A stretch of DNA of 64,000 bases from Ecytonucleospora hepatopenaei (taxonomy: Eukaryota > Microsporidia > Enterocytozoonidae). Of the stretch, positions 17,146 to 26,326 are shown one piece after another. The notes under the pieces are model-generated. The model was not told the DNA's origin and did no database searches. It saw nothing but the letters and a program-made list of their open reading frames with translations. Both the position numbers and the translations under genes were made by a program. The first letter of the stretch is position 1. Each line of letters starts with the position of its first letter. The DNA is taken from the NCBI GenBank assembly GCA_026692725.1, contig JAPMUG010000004.1, positions 124,001 to 188,000 of the forward strand, in the 5' to 3' direction.

Positions 17146-18879
17146 TCATTCTTCTATTTCCTCTACAAATCCAGTTTCTAAAATCCTAAATTTTTTATTT
17201 ATCTTACTAATAATTATTGTATCATTTATAAATTGCCATTCATTTTCTAACATAAGTTTTTGTATCCAATGGTCTTTTTGTTTTACTGTCATTTTTACCT
17301 TATTTCTTGAGTTAAAGTCCGTTATGGTTAATTCTCCGTTTAAAAAGAGAGTTCCTTCTTCAACATGTAAATTGTCAATAACACTAAGTGTCACGTATTC
17401 TTTTACTTTTTTCATCTCTATTATTTCTTCATTGATAAAGATTCTTTTAACATCCATTTCCGTGTTCTTTACAATTTCACTTATTGTACTTTCCAGTTTC
17501 AGAGAAAAATAATATAAATTACTGTCTATCTTATCAACCTTTTTTTTATCTCTAATTTCACAGTTTACATCCACAATAATTTGTTCATCAAATATTTTTG
17601 GAATTTCTGTGAATTTATCGACAAAAATTATTTTTTGTTTTTGAGGAAAGTCAAAATTTAAATTTTCAAGGCTTTTAAAATTTGTGTATTCCTTAAAAGG
17701 AAAAGGTTCAGAATCAAATTCTGTGTCCAACCACTCAGTTTGATTATTTATCTGCCTGTAAAATCTATCAAATGAACGCATAACAACATACACATTTATA
17801 TTTGATTGTCTGAAATTATACAGCACATGCACCAGCAAATCTATCATATTCTTCTTAAAATCATACCTTATAAACATAGACATTTTCCAGTTGCTAAATG
17901 CATTAATCAAAAAAATGTTAAATTGCCTTAGCTGGTCAAATATTTCTATTTCTTGGATTGGTTGCTCTTCTTTTGTAAAAACATTTTGTTTTTCTTTGGT
18001 TTCTGGGTTATCTTCCTCACTTTCTGTGTATTTTTTATTTTCTATAAGTTTTTCATCCGTTATGTTGTTTATTTTCATTAATTCCTTTACATCCTTGATT
18101 TTTTCGGTTCTGACTCCATACTCGTCTATCATAGGAATTGTACTTCTGCATAGTGTTTTGTCTCCTATTACAAAATTATACTCTATTTTGTTAATAATCA
18201 AAAAATCACATGTTAACGCATCTGCATGTTTAAAAATCTTTGTTTCATTAAACCAACCTGTACAGTAAATTACCTTAGTAAAAAATTTTGAATTTGAAAT
18301 TTCACCTTTTTGTTTTTTCCCTTCTTTTCTATTAACTACTGTGTATTGATCATCAAAAACAAATTCTATGTTGGTATATCCCAAATTTATACCAGACGAC
18401 AATATTCTTGTTTTAAACCCAAGAAATTGTAATTCTTCATGGATATTTACATAAATTACTTTTCTTTTAAATTCTTCGATTAATTTTTTTGTAATTTTTA
18501 CAAATTCATAATTAATTTCTTCCTTATTCATCATTTCTCTTATTTCTCTATTAGTAAGATCTTCATAATACACGTGCATGTTCATATATTTTTCACATAA
18601 AATTAGAATTTGAAAACAAACTGGTTTGGATATATATATTTTCTTAGCGTTTGTAAAGATAGCACCTACGTCAATCTGGGTGACAAAAAGAACGTCATAA
18701 AAATCCTCATCAATAGTTAAATCCTTTATGAACAGTATTTCTTTTCCTTTTTTCTCAAATGTAGGAATGGAAGTATTTTTTCCAAAGAATGTCACAGTGT
18801 GATCTAAAAGAACAGATGTATGTTGGGTATTAAGAGTATAAAATGCTTTGTCTCCAATTTTGTGTCTTTTGAATTCCAT
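17146..18879 (-). CDS. Inactive MBL/beta-CASP protein, INTS9-like (possibly CPSF100-like)
   Basis: This 577-residue protein looks like the non-catalytic partner subunits of 3'-end nucleases. The N-terminus (SVLLDHTVTFFG, then DVLFVTQIDVGAIF) resembles a metallo-beta-lactamase strand pair, but no HxHxDH metal motif is present. The stretch VIYVNIHEELQFLGFKTRIL followed by SSGINLGYTNIEF (about 145-180) resembles INTS9. Around residues 375-425 QTEWLDTEF, EPFPFKEY and KQKIIFVDKF match the order of INTS9 beta-CASP segments. An acidic, low-complexity insert lies at about 270-315. INTS9 pairs with INTS11, and CPSF100 with CPSF73, in RNA cleavage. I favour INTS9 over CPSF100 on the motif near residue 145, but with limited confidence. 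Recognised from memory of family motifs only. Confidence 0.45.
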   Translation of the reverse strand: MEFKRHKIGDKAFYTLNTQHTSVLLDHTVTFFGKNTSIPTFEKKGKEILFIKDLTIDEDFYDVLFVTQIDVGAIFTNAKKIYISKPVCFQILILCEKYMNMHVYYEDLTNREIREMMNKEEINYEFVKITKKLIEEFKRKVIYVNIHEELQFLGFKTRILSSGINLGYTNIEFVFDDQYTVVNRKEGKKQKGEISNSKFFTKVIYCTGWFNETKIFKHADALTCDFLIINKIEYNFVIGDKTLCRSTIPMIDEYGVRTEKIKDVKELMKINNITDEKLIENKKYTESEEDNPETKEKQNVFTKEEQPIQEIEIFDQLRQFNIFLINAFSNWKMSMFIRYDFKKNMIDLLVHVLYNFRQSNINVYVVMRSFDRFYRQINNQTEWLDTEFDSEPFPFKEYTNFKSLENLNFDFPQKQKIIFVDKFTEIPKIFDEQIIVDVNCEIRDKKKVDKIDSNLYYFSLKLESTISEIVKNTEMDVKRIFINEEIIEMKKVKEYVTLSVIDNLHVEEGTLFLNGELTITDFNSRNKVKMTVKQKDHWIQKLMLENEWQFINDTIIISKINKKFRILETGFVEEIEE

Positions 18880-19144
18880 AAAAGTTTAAAGGCTTAAAAA
18901 ATATTTTTATTTTACACATTTATTTTATCTAATAAATTCCTATTCACTCTTTACACCGTATTATTATCACGATTTTATTACAATGTTATATCACAGTATT
19001 TTTTTAGTTTAAAAAAGTTTGATTTGATTTATTTTAAGTTTAAAATTAACTTTTTTAAACTTAAAACATTTATATATTAAGCTTATATAAATTTTTATGT
19101 CAACTATTTATACAGTGCAAAGAAATACTTTTTATAATCTTGTA

Positions 19145-19768
19145 TTAAGAAGAAGGCCATCTGTAGCAAATTTTAAGTTTTGGGAATTTTTTACAGCAAT
19201 CAGGTTTTGGTGGTTTACAACCTGATCCATGGCTAGATTTAGAACAATGACTAGATTTAGAACTTTTACTTGATTTAGAAGATTGACTATTCTTACTTGA
19301 TTTAGAAGATTTAGAACTTTTACTTGATTGACTTGGTTTGCTGCTTGTAGTTTGCTCAGAGTCAGTTTCTGGTTTGTTAGAATTCGTTTGTTCAGAATCA
19401 GTTTCTGGTTTATTAGAGTCAGGTTTACTTTCTTCAGAATCAGTTTCTGGTTTGTTAGAGTCAGGCTTCCCAGGTTTAGTAAGATCGGGTTTGCCAGGCT
19501 TTGTAAGACCAGGCTTTAAAGGCTTCTCTGGTGTAGGTTTTTCTGGCACTGGCTCTTCCGGCTGTTCTGGTTCTTTAGGTTTTTCAGGTGTAGTCTCCAC
19601 GGGTTCTTCAGACAGTGGCTTTACATTTTTTTTAGACTGTCTTTTTCCTTTCCCTTTATTTTTTATGTCTATCATTTCTTGTGCTGCTGGTGAAAGTGTA
19701 ACACCACTAGATGAAAGTGGAATGTTTGCAGTATTAATTAATTTTATTAAAATTGTATTGATCAACAT
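19145..19768 (-). CDS. Secreted Pro/Lys/Ser-rich protein, polar-tube or spore-wall candidate
   Basis: 207 residues; start supported by GACCCATT 12-19 bp upstream. A hydrophobic leader (MLINTILIKLINTANIPL) is followed by a strongly biased body: EKP/PEKP repeats, KPGLTKPGKPD units, NKPETDSEQ units repeated four times, then runs of SSKSSK. The C-terminus is Cys-rich (HCSKSSHGSGCKPPKPDCC). There is no membrane helix. Pro- and Lys-rich, secreted, cysteine-capped proteins are typical of microsporidian polar tube and spore wall, but I see no specific match to a named polar tube protein. Its upstream region carries the same TGATCA plus CTAATAGTT element as the surface arrays. Confidence 0.6.
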   Translation of the reverse strand: MLINTILIKLINTANIPLSSSGVTLSPAAQEMIDIKNKGKGKRQSKKNVKPLSEEPVETTPEKPKEPEQPEEPVPEKPTPEKPLKPGLTKPGKPDLTKPGKPDSNKPETDSEESKPDSNKPETDSEQTNSNKPETDSEQTTSSKPSQSSKSSKSSKSSKNSQSSKSSKSSKSSHCSKSSHGSGCKPPKPDCCKKFPKLKICYRWPSS

Positions 19769-19837
19769 TTTACGTTAATGGGTCATTGTGTTTTTTTCTT
19801 AAAAACTAAAATTGAAATATTATAAACAAAATTTTTT

Positions 19838-19858
19838 TGATCACTAAAACTAATAGTT
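19838..19858 (-). promoter_or_regulatory. Shared TGATCA / CTAATAGTT element before the Pro/Lys/Ser-rich gene
   Basis: TGATCA at 19838-19843 and CTAATAGTT ending at 19858, 70-90 bp before the ATG at 19768. The same two words in the same order form the upstream element of type A genes and of coiled-coil gene D2, although the coding sequences are unrelated. Confidence 0.5.
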
Positions 19859-19967
19859 CATAATAATGATGTTTAATGCTTTATTTTTAATAATAATCAT
19901 AATTTACTATAAATTAAAAATATTTAATATTTGTTTATAATATATCATATAATGTATTTTTAATATT

Positions 19968-20498
19968 TCATTCTTTGTTGTTGTGTACTTCAACAATTAT
20001 TTTTTTACTGTGAAAATGAACAGACGCAAAAACATCTTCATCTGTACACAAAAGTGACTTTTCATTACCATTACACACGTAAAAATTGAATTCTCTAAAA
20101 TCATCTAAGTTTATTTTTTCATTGTAAAGTGCTGGATAAAAATGCTGTGCTATTCTTCTTATGACATTTTCTTTAAGAGAATTTAGAGTAAAAATGCTAA
20201 AGAATGTGTAAAATATCTCATCATTAAATTTTACAAGAATAAAAGCACATTCTTCAAGTGCTTTTTTAGTGTCTATTATTTTGTGTTCAAGAATTTCTTT
20301 TATTTTTTCTGTTTCTTTTTTGGTTATACCAACTTTGTACTTTTTTCCATTTTTCAAGAAAAGTTTAAATTTTTTGCTAGAAAACTTTATTTTCTCTATT
20401 TCGCTAAAATTAACAGTGATAGTTTCATCATCTTCTTTAATTTTTATACAGTCGTTATCAATAAAAATTGTATATAAATTGCTGTTAAGTTCAATCAT
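19968..20498 (-). CDS. Hypothetical protein, possible PH-like fold
   Basis: I start at the ATG at 20498 rather than the upstream TTG, giving 176 residues beginning MIELNSNLYT. The first 70 residues alternate short beta-prone segments (TIFIDNDCIKIKEDD, ITVNFSEIEKIKFSS, FKLFLKNGKKYKVGI) before a helix, which is the pattern of a PH-like domain. The remainder has no motif I recognise. It is divergent from SEC15, with a 242-bp shared upstream region. Function unknown; the PH-like reading is only a secondary-structure impression. Confidence 0.6.
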   Translation of the reverse strand: MIELNSNLYTIFIDNDCIKIKEDDETITVNFSEIEKIKFSSKKFKLFLKNGKKYKVGITKKETEKIKEILEHKIIDTKKALEECAFILVKFNDEIFYTFFSIFTLNSLKENVIRRIAQHFYPALYNEKINLDDFREFNFYVCNGNEKSLLCTDEDVFASVHFHSKKIIVEVHNNKE

Positions 20499-20740
20499 GT
20501 AAAAAATATTTGTTTTTATTTGTTTCAATTTATAATTTTTTATTTTCCTAAAATTTTAAATTAGTTTAGTTTATAAAACATTTTAAAAAATTATTTAAAG
20601 GAACAAAACATACTGTTTATTTAGTTAATCGTTAAATATTTCTTAAATACAAATACACTTATCAAAGTATAATCAATTTACATTAGAAAAAACATTTTTT
20701 ATTTTTATAACCTTAAAATTTGTTTGTTTAAAATTTTAAA

Positions 20741-22639
20741 ATGAAATTAAGTCCTTACAATGAAAACTACTTAAAAGAGCATATAAATGAGAATGACACT
20801 TCTATTTTTATTTCTGAATTAAGCACAAAAATTGAAGAAACAGAAAAAGCAATGCTAGAAGAATTAAACACAGGATATCTAAATGTCATAAACAAATGTT
20901 CTAAATTAGAGCTTTTGAGTAACTACCTCCATAATGTACAGCTAACAAATAATGAGCTATTTTCAACTACAAATGAAATTATTTTAAGATCTTGTGATGT
21001 TGTGGATGAAAAAGAAACCATTCAAACTTACATGAGCAGACTGGAAGAGGTAAAACATGAAATCCAGCTGGTTAGTAAATTTATAAATCTTAGGTTTTTA
21101 TACAGCAATAAAAATCATTCATTAGGAAAAGAAGAAAAAACAATAAAAATAAGTTGCTTTGAAACAGTTAACAATTTAAAGCAGATGGAACAATCTCTGA
21201 CGTATTTTAAAAAATACAATTTTTATATGGCTTTAAACCAGGTATACAGAGAAATGTATACAAATTTTATGGGATATTTACAAACTCAAATAAAAGAATG
21301 GCTGTATAATTTAGATTACATTGAAATAGGTAAAAGCGTAAAAGTCATGGATTACAAGCGTGGAATATTTGACCCCCTGAAAATTCACAGAAAAGATTTA
21401 ATCACCACTAAATTTCTTAAGGTGTATTATGCATCAAAAGAATTGCATATAGAAAATCTTATAATTGAAACAATAAATAGCAATAGAACAGTAGAACATC
21501 ATGGAATATATAAAAAAAGTGATAAAAGTACAAAAAATAAAAAAGCAGTGGGAACACTTTCTTCAATGTTGGATGCTACACAAACTGAAAGTTTAAGTAA
21601 GAATTCAAATAATATTTCAAATACTAAAAATACTAATACTAAAAACAACAATAAAATCAATACTAATACTAATAATTTAAATGATACTAATAATTCAAAT
21701 GATAATTCTAATAAAGATGATTTTAATTCTAATGCACCAGTAGTAGAAGAAAGAAACAAAAATCCACCTAATTTAGCCAAACACAAAAAAGTTAAAGATA
21801 GTATTGATAAACTAGACAGAGATTTTTTGCTGCATAATCAAATTTTAGGTCGAAATACACCTGAATATGGCAATGTAAATGAAGAATTTTTTGCGTTGAT
21901 TTCAAATATTTTGCTCTCATATTTTTTATGTGATTTTTATCCACAAATTCAAACATTTTATGATGACATTTTTGATACTTTACAAGATTTAGACATAAAA
22001 TACTACAATCAAATGGCAGAAACGCTACTTCCATTGAAAAAGTTGGTTACTCTTCTTAAAATCGATTCTGAAAAACTTGATCTGCATATAGAAAAAATAG
22101 CATGTGAGTTTTTTAATTCGCACAAAGAAGAAAGCAAAGATATTGAGTATTTGTACAAATTCATAGATGACAGTGTTGCTTTTTTAAATCACCTAACACA
22201 GTTTAACAATGAATTGGACGAGATGTTGGTTTTAAAAGTAGACAAAACCCTTAACAAATATTTTGACAAATTTGACACAACGGATGCAGAGATATATAGC
22301 AAGGTAAGGGATGAAATATTAGGGGTGCTTATTCACCTAAAGAAAAAAGATAAATTTTATGACCGTAAAAATTACGAGGTAGAAAACCAGCTGTATTTGG
22401 CAGAGGAGAGGTTTATAAACATAAAAGCAGGAACAATCCTTGAAAATAAAAACATAAATAGCGTGGTAAAGGAGCTAGTGGGTTTAAAGAACTTTATGGA
22501 TGAAACAACACAGAGGAAAATAATAAAAAAGATAAATTTAGAGTTATCTTCATATTACAAAGGAGATGATTTGATTTTGTTTAAGGACACATTAAAGAGG
22601 AATTTTGGAGATTTAGGGGGAATAAATTTAGAAAAGTAG
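20741..22639 (+). CDS. SEC15: Exocyst subunit Sec15-like
   Basis: 632 residues, mostly helical. The N-terminal part has the layout of Sec15: a coiled-coil region with LSTKIEETEKAMLEELNTGY, then KISCFETVNNLKQMEQSLTYF and KKYNFYMALNQVYREMYTNF, followed by FDPLKIHRKDLITTKFLKVY. The EEFFALISNILLSYFLCDFY segment resembles the central region of the family. An Asn/Thr-rich low-complexity insert at about 285-345 separates the halves. Sec15 is the exocyst subunit that binds Rab GTPases (Sec4/Rab11) and directs secretory vesicles to the plasma membrane. The protein is shorter than yeast Sec15, as usual in microsporidia. Another helical tethering-complex subunit cannot be fully excluded. Confidence 0.6.
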   Translation: MKLSPYNENYLKEHINENDTSIFISELSTKIEETEKAMLEELNTGYLNVINKCSKLELLSNYLHNVQLTNNELFSTTNEIILRSCDVVDEKETIQTYMSRLEEVKHEIQLVSKFINLRFLYSNKNHSLGKEEKTIKISCFETVNNLKQMEQSLTYFKKYNFYMALNQVYREMYTNFMGYLQTQIKEWLYNLDYIEIGKSVKVMDYKRGIFDPLKIHRKDLITTKFLKVYYASKELHIENLIIETINSNRTVEHHGIYKKSDKSTKNKKAVGTLSSMLDATQTESLSKNSNNISNTKNTNTKNNNKINTNTNNLNDTNNSNDNSNKDDFNSNAPVVEERNKNPPNLAKHKKVKDSIDKLDRDFLLHNQILGRNTPEYGNVNEEFFALISNILLSYFLCDFYPQIQTFYDDIFDTLQDLDIKYYNQMAETLLPLKKLVTLLKIDSEKLDLHIEKIACEFFNSHKEESKDIEYLYKFIDDSVAFLNHLTQFNNELDEMLVLKVDKTLNKYFDKFDTTDAEIYSKVRDEILGVLIHLKKKDKFYDRKNYEVENQLYLAEERFINIKAGTILENKNINSVVKELVGLKNFMDETTQRKIIKKINLELSSYYKGDDLILFKDTLKRNFGDLGGINLEK

Positions 22640-22734
22640 AATAGCAATAATTAAATATAAAAAACAATTTAAATATCAGAAAATATTTAAATATAAATAA
22701 TAATTGAATATGTTAATTACTTAAATAATATTTT

Positions 22735-22965
22735 TTATATAAATTTATTTTTTACCTTTCTAACTAACTCATTGCTTTTTTTTACTTCTTCTTTTAGTTC
22801 ATTAATTACATCATAAACATTTAAACAAAAAGAATTAATTTCATTACAAAAATCATCAATTCCTATATTATTATTGTTATTAATAATATTATTACTATCA
22901 TTTAATGTATCATCTTTTGTCTTGTCAACATTAAGTTTATTTTCCAAAATATTATCTTGACTCAT
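22735..22965 (-). CDS. Small hypothetical protein, C-terminal helix
   Basis: 76 residues from an ATG (MSQDNILENK). An Asn/Asp-rich N-terminal half is followed by an amphipathic helix from about residue 38 (DFCNEINSFCLNVYDVINEL) ending in basic residues. It is convergent with SEC15, 95 bp away. Size and layout would suit a small subunit of a helical complex, but nothing identifies it. The ORF is short and could be spurious, though its codon use in the helix is less AT-extreme than the flanks. Confidence 0.45.
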   Translation of the reverse strand: MSQDNILENKLNVDKTKDDTLNDSNNIINNNNNIGIDDFCNEINSFCLNVYDVINELKEEVKKSNELVRKVKNKFI

Positions 22966-23405
22966 TTTGATTTTTTATTTATACAAATCTAAAATATTTA
23001 ACTATTTATATTATACCAATAAAAACAATGTTTATAACTTATTAAACAAAATAATAAGCAAAGCTAGTAAAAATAAACCAAAACAAACAAAGCCACAAAG
23101 GTGAGGGTAAAAATACACTAAAATTATAATTATATTAATAGGGTTATGTAATATATAAAATATTTTACTTACAAATATTATAAAATATATTTATATATAA
23201 AATAATTTAAGCTTAATTTATTAGTTAAACCTTAAAATTTATAACCATATAAAATTAAACTAATCAATATATTATATTAAAGAATTCTAATCAATATATT
23301 ATTATATTAAAAATATTCTAATCAATATATTATTATATTTATATATCAAATAATATTATATACATATAAAATATAATACAATATTATATAATATTATATA
23401 ATATA
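22966..23405. other. Intergenic, AT-rich, short degenerate repeats
   Basis: No coding signal. From about 23260 there are three copies of a TCTAATCAATATATTA-like unit followed by TATAATATTA runs. This marks the border of the extremely AT-rich segment. Confidence 0.5.
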
Positions 23406-25705
23406 ATGCATTTTAAATTTCTTTACTGTGTATTTTATAAAAGATACATAAATATAGAAAATACTTTTAACGAAGCATATTATGAATATAAAAATGGATC
23501 AATTACCAAAATATATACCACTGACAAATTCTGTGAAGAGTCAACTGCTCAGGTCATGTGGTCCAAACTCACCCTGTGCATGACCAAGAAGAACACAAAT
23601 GATTTTTATGAAACCCGCATAAAGTTCAGAAGCAAAAGCAGCCTAACACTAAATGAATTGCATATGGATGTTATTGTGTAAATGAATATTTTAAAGAAAT
23701 AACAGAAAATACAACTAGTAACATTAATGATAATGATATTTTATATAATAATTTTATAACATATATGGATGATAATAGTATATCATATAAAAATATTATA
23801 TAATTTAATATTTTCAAAAATAATATAAATAATACTAATATATTAAATAATAATACTGATATATTAAATAATTTTATAAAATCAAATGGATTGTTAATGA
23901 TGCTAATATATTTTATTTTGATTTTAATAAGTACAAATATATTTTATAAATGATATAGAATATTTTATATAACAGGATATAATAATATAAATAATAAAAT
24001 ATATAAAACAAAGATATATAAAGTAAATTATAATAATACTGATATATTAAATAATACTGATATATTAAATAATCTGATATATTAAACAATACCTTAATTA
24101 ATAAAGTTAGAATAAATGATATAATAAATGATTTAAAGTATACTAAAATATATGATAAGAATTTAAAAAGAGATGCTCATATGATTTTAATGTAAAAAAG
24201 AATATATAAGAGGAAAGACGTATTATAAATATAAAATAAATGAATATATTATACAGTAGTATACAATATATAAATAATAAATATTTATAATAATATAATA
24301 ATATTAAAAATGATATTTTTAAAAAGATTATAAAAAATTTTATACGTTATATATTTATTTTATATTATATTTTATATATATTTATAATATTCTTAATATA
24401 ATGTATTATATCAATATTTATGTATATGTTTGTTTTGTTTATATTTTATACCAAACAAACATTATAAACATTATAAACATTAACCTTAATTATCAACATT
24501 AGAAAATATACTATATAATAATATACATAATATTTTATATAATAATATACATAATATTTTATACTGTAATACATATATAACATATATACTAATATATTAT
24601 TTATATAATACATATACTAATATATTATACAGCAATACAATATATAATACTAATATATTATACAGCAATACACTTTATTATATTAATATAATGATCATAA
24701 CTTCATTTAGATAATTATGGTTCTATTTAAAAAGTAATATGGAAATTGATTTTATAATCACTCCAATAATACTTATATTAAGGCACCAATTATATGTAAC
24801 TACCAGAGAGAAAGCTACAAGAAGATAAATTATCATTATCAATAAAAGATTTAAAGGTAATAGATTATAAAAAACTAAAACAGAAGATATAATAGAATAT
24901 TATAATATAAATGATACTGATATATTAAATAATAGTAAAAACATATTAAATAATAGTTAAAAATATATTAAATAATAGTAAAAACATATTAAATAATAAA
25001 TCTAATAATATTTCAAATGATAATGTTAATCTATATGCCTTTGTACATGATGGTAATGAAGGTGAAGTAATTAAAAAGTATAATGATTTATTTTATAATA
25101 AAAATGTAATATCATTTTTAGTGCATAGACCAATATTACAGTTTATATTGTTTTATAAGCCTAAGACAGAGGTAAAGAGTGATACTGAAAATACACTCAG
25201 TCTATCGGTATATAAGACATATAAGTATGTAGTGCCACTGGCAGTGATACTCTGTATGTTTATGTTTATAATGTCAAACTACGTGTGTTACGTGATAATA
25301 AGAAAGATGGCAAAGTATGAGCCAGACTTTAGAGGGTTTGTGATAAAAGATTCAGTGACAACAACATATGGAGAGTTAAAGAGGAAGATATGTAATAATA
25401 CAAACAGTACATTATGTAAAAATACTGATATATTAAATAATGGTAAAAATACTGATATATTAAATAATACTGATATATCTAATAATACTGATATATCTAA
25501 TAATACTAATAATGTTACAGATGATAATATTAGAGCATTAGAAGATAGTTGTATAATATGTCATGAAGAATATACTGATAATGATAAAATAAGAGACTTA
25601 CACTGTGAACATGCATTCCATGCTGAGTGTATAGATAGGTGGTTATTATCAAGACAGCATTATTGTCCAGTGTGTAGGAAAGCAGTGAATATATTAGAGA
25701 GATAA
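23406..25705 (+). pseudogene. Frame-broken membrane-anchored RING-H2 ubiquitin ligase gene
   Basis: An ATG at 23406 opens a 91-codon frame whose coding sense continues past its stop in another frame (CVNEYFKEITENTT). Further scattered open pieces, with repeated DILNN-type sequence, lead to a frame open from about 24950. That frame encodes a short N-terminal region, a membrane helix (YVVPLAVILCMFMFIMSNYV), an Asn-rich spacer, and a C-terminal RING-H2 finger (CIICHEEY ... CEHAFHAECIDRWL ... CPVC). The gap contains several stops and frame changes. The last 194 codons have no ATG at their start. The layout (lumenal domain, one helix, cytosolic RING-H2) is that of a transmembrane E3 ligase such as the RNF13/GRAIL type. 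It is either a recent pseudogene or a gene hit by indel errors in an AT-rich tract. Confidence 0.6.
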
Positions 25706-26150
25706 TAATATAATATAATATAATATAATATAATATAATATAATATAATATAATATAATATAATATAATATAATATAATATAATATAATATAATATAATA
25801 TAATATAATATAATATAATATAATATAATATAATATAATATAATATAATATAATATAATATAATATAATATAATATAATATAATATAATATAATATAATA
25901 TAATATAATATAATATAATATAATATAATATAATATAATATAATATAATATAATATAATATAATATAATATAATATAATATAATATAATATAATATAATA
26001 TAATATAATATAATATAATATAATATAATATAATATAATATAATATAATATAATATAATATAATATAATATAATATAATATAATATAATATAATATAATA
26101 TAATATAATATAATATAATATAATATAATATAATATAATATAATATAATA
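25706..26150. repeat. Pentanucleotide array (TAATA)n, about 89 copies
   Basis: About 445 bp of nearly perfect TAATA starts immediately after the stop codon of the RING gene and ends about 175 bp before the Mec1 start. The remaining gap to 26326 is plain AT-rich sequence with no gene. Confidence 0.95.
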
Positions 26151-26326
26151 TAATAATAAAATTGTAATAATATTTTTTTAAAAAATTATTTTATACCTTA
26201 TACAAATATAAAAATATAATTATATAATTATTAATTTATAATATTTACTAATATCAATTAATATAACAATATAATATAATATAATAATATCAATTAATAT
26301 AATAATATCAAACAATATATTTTAAT

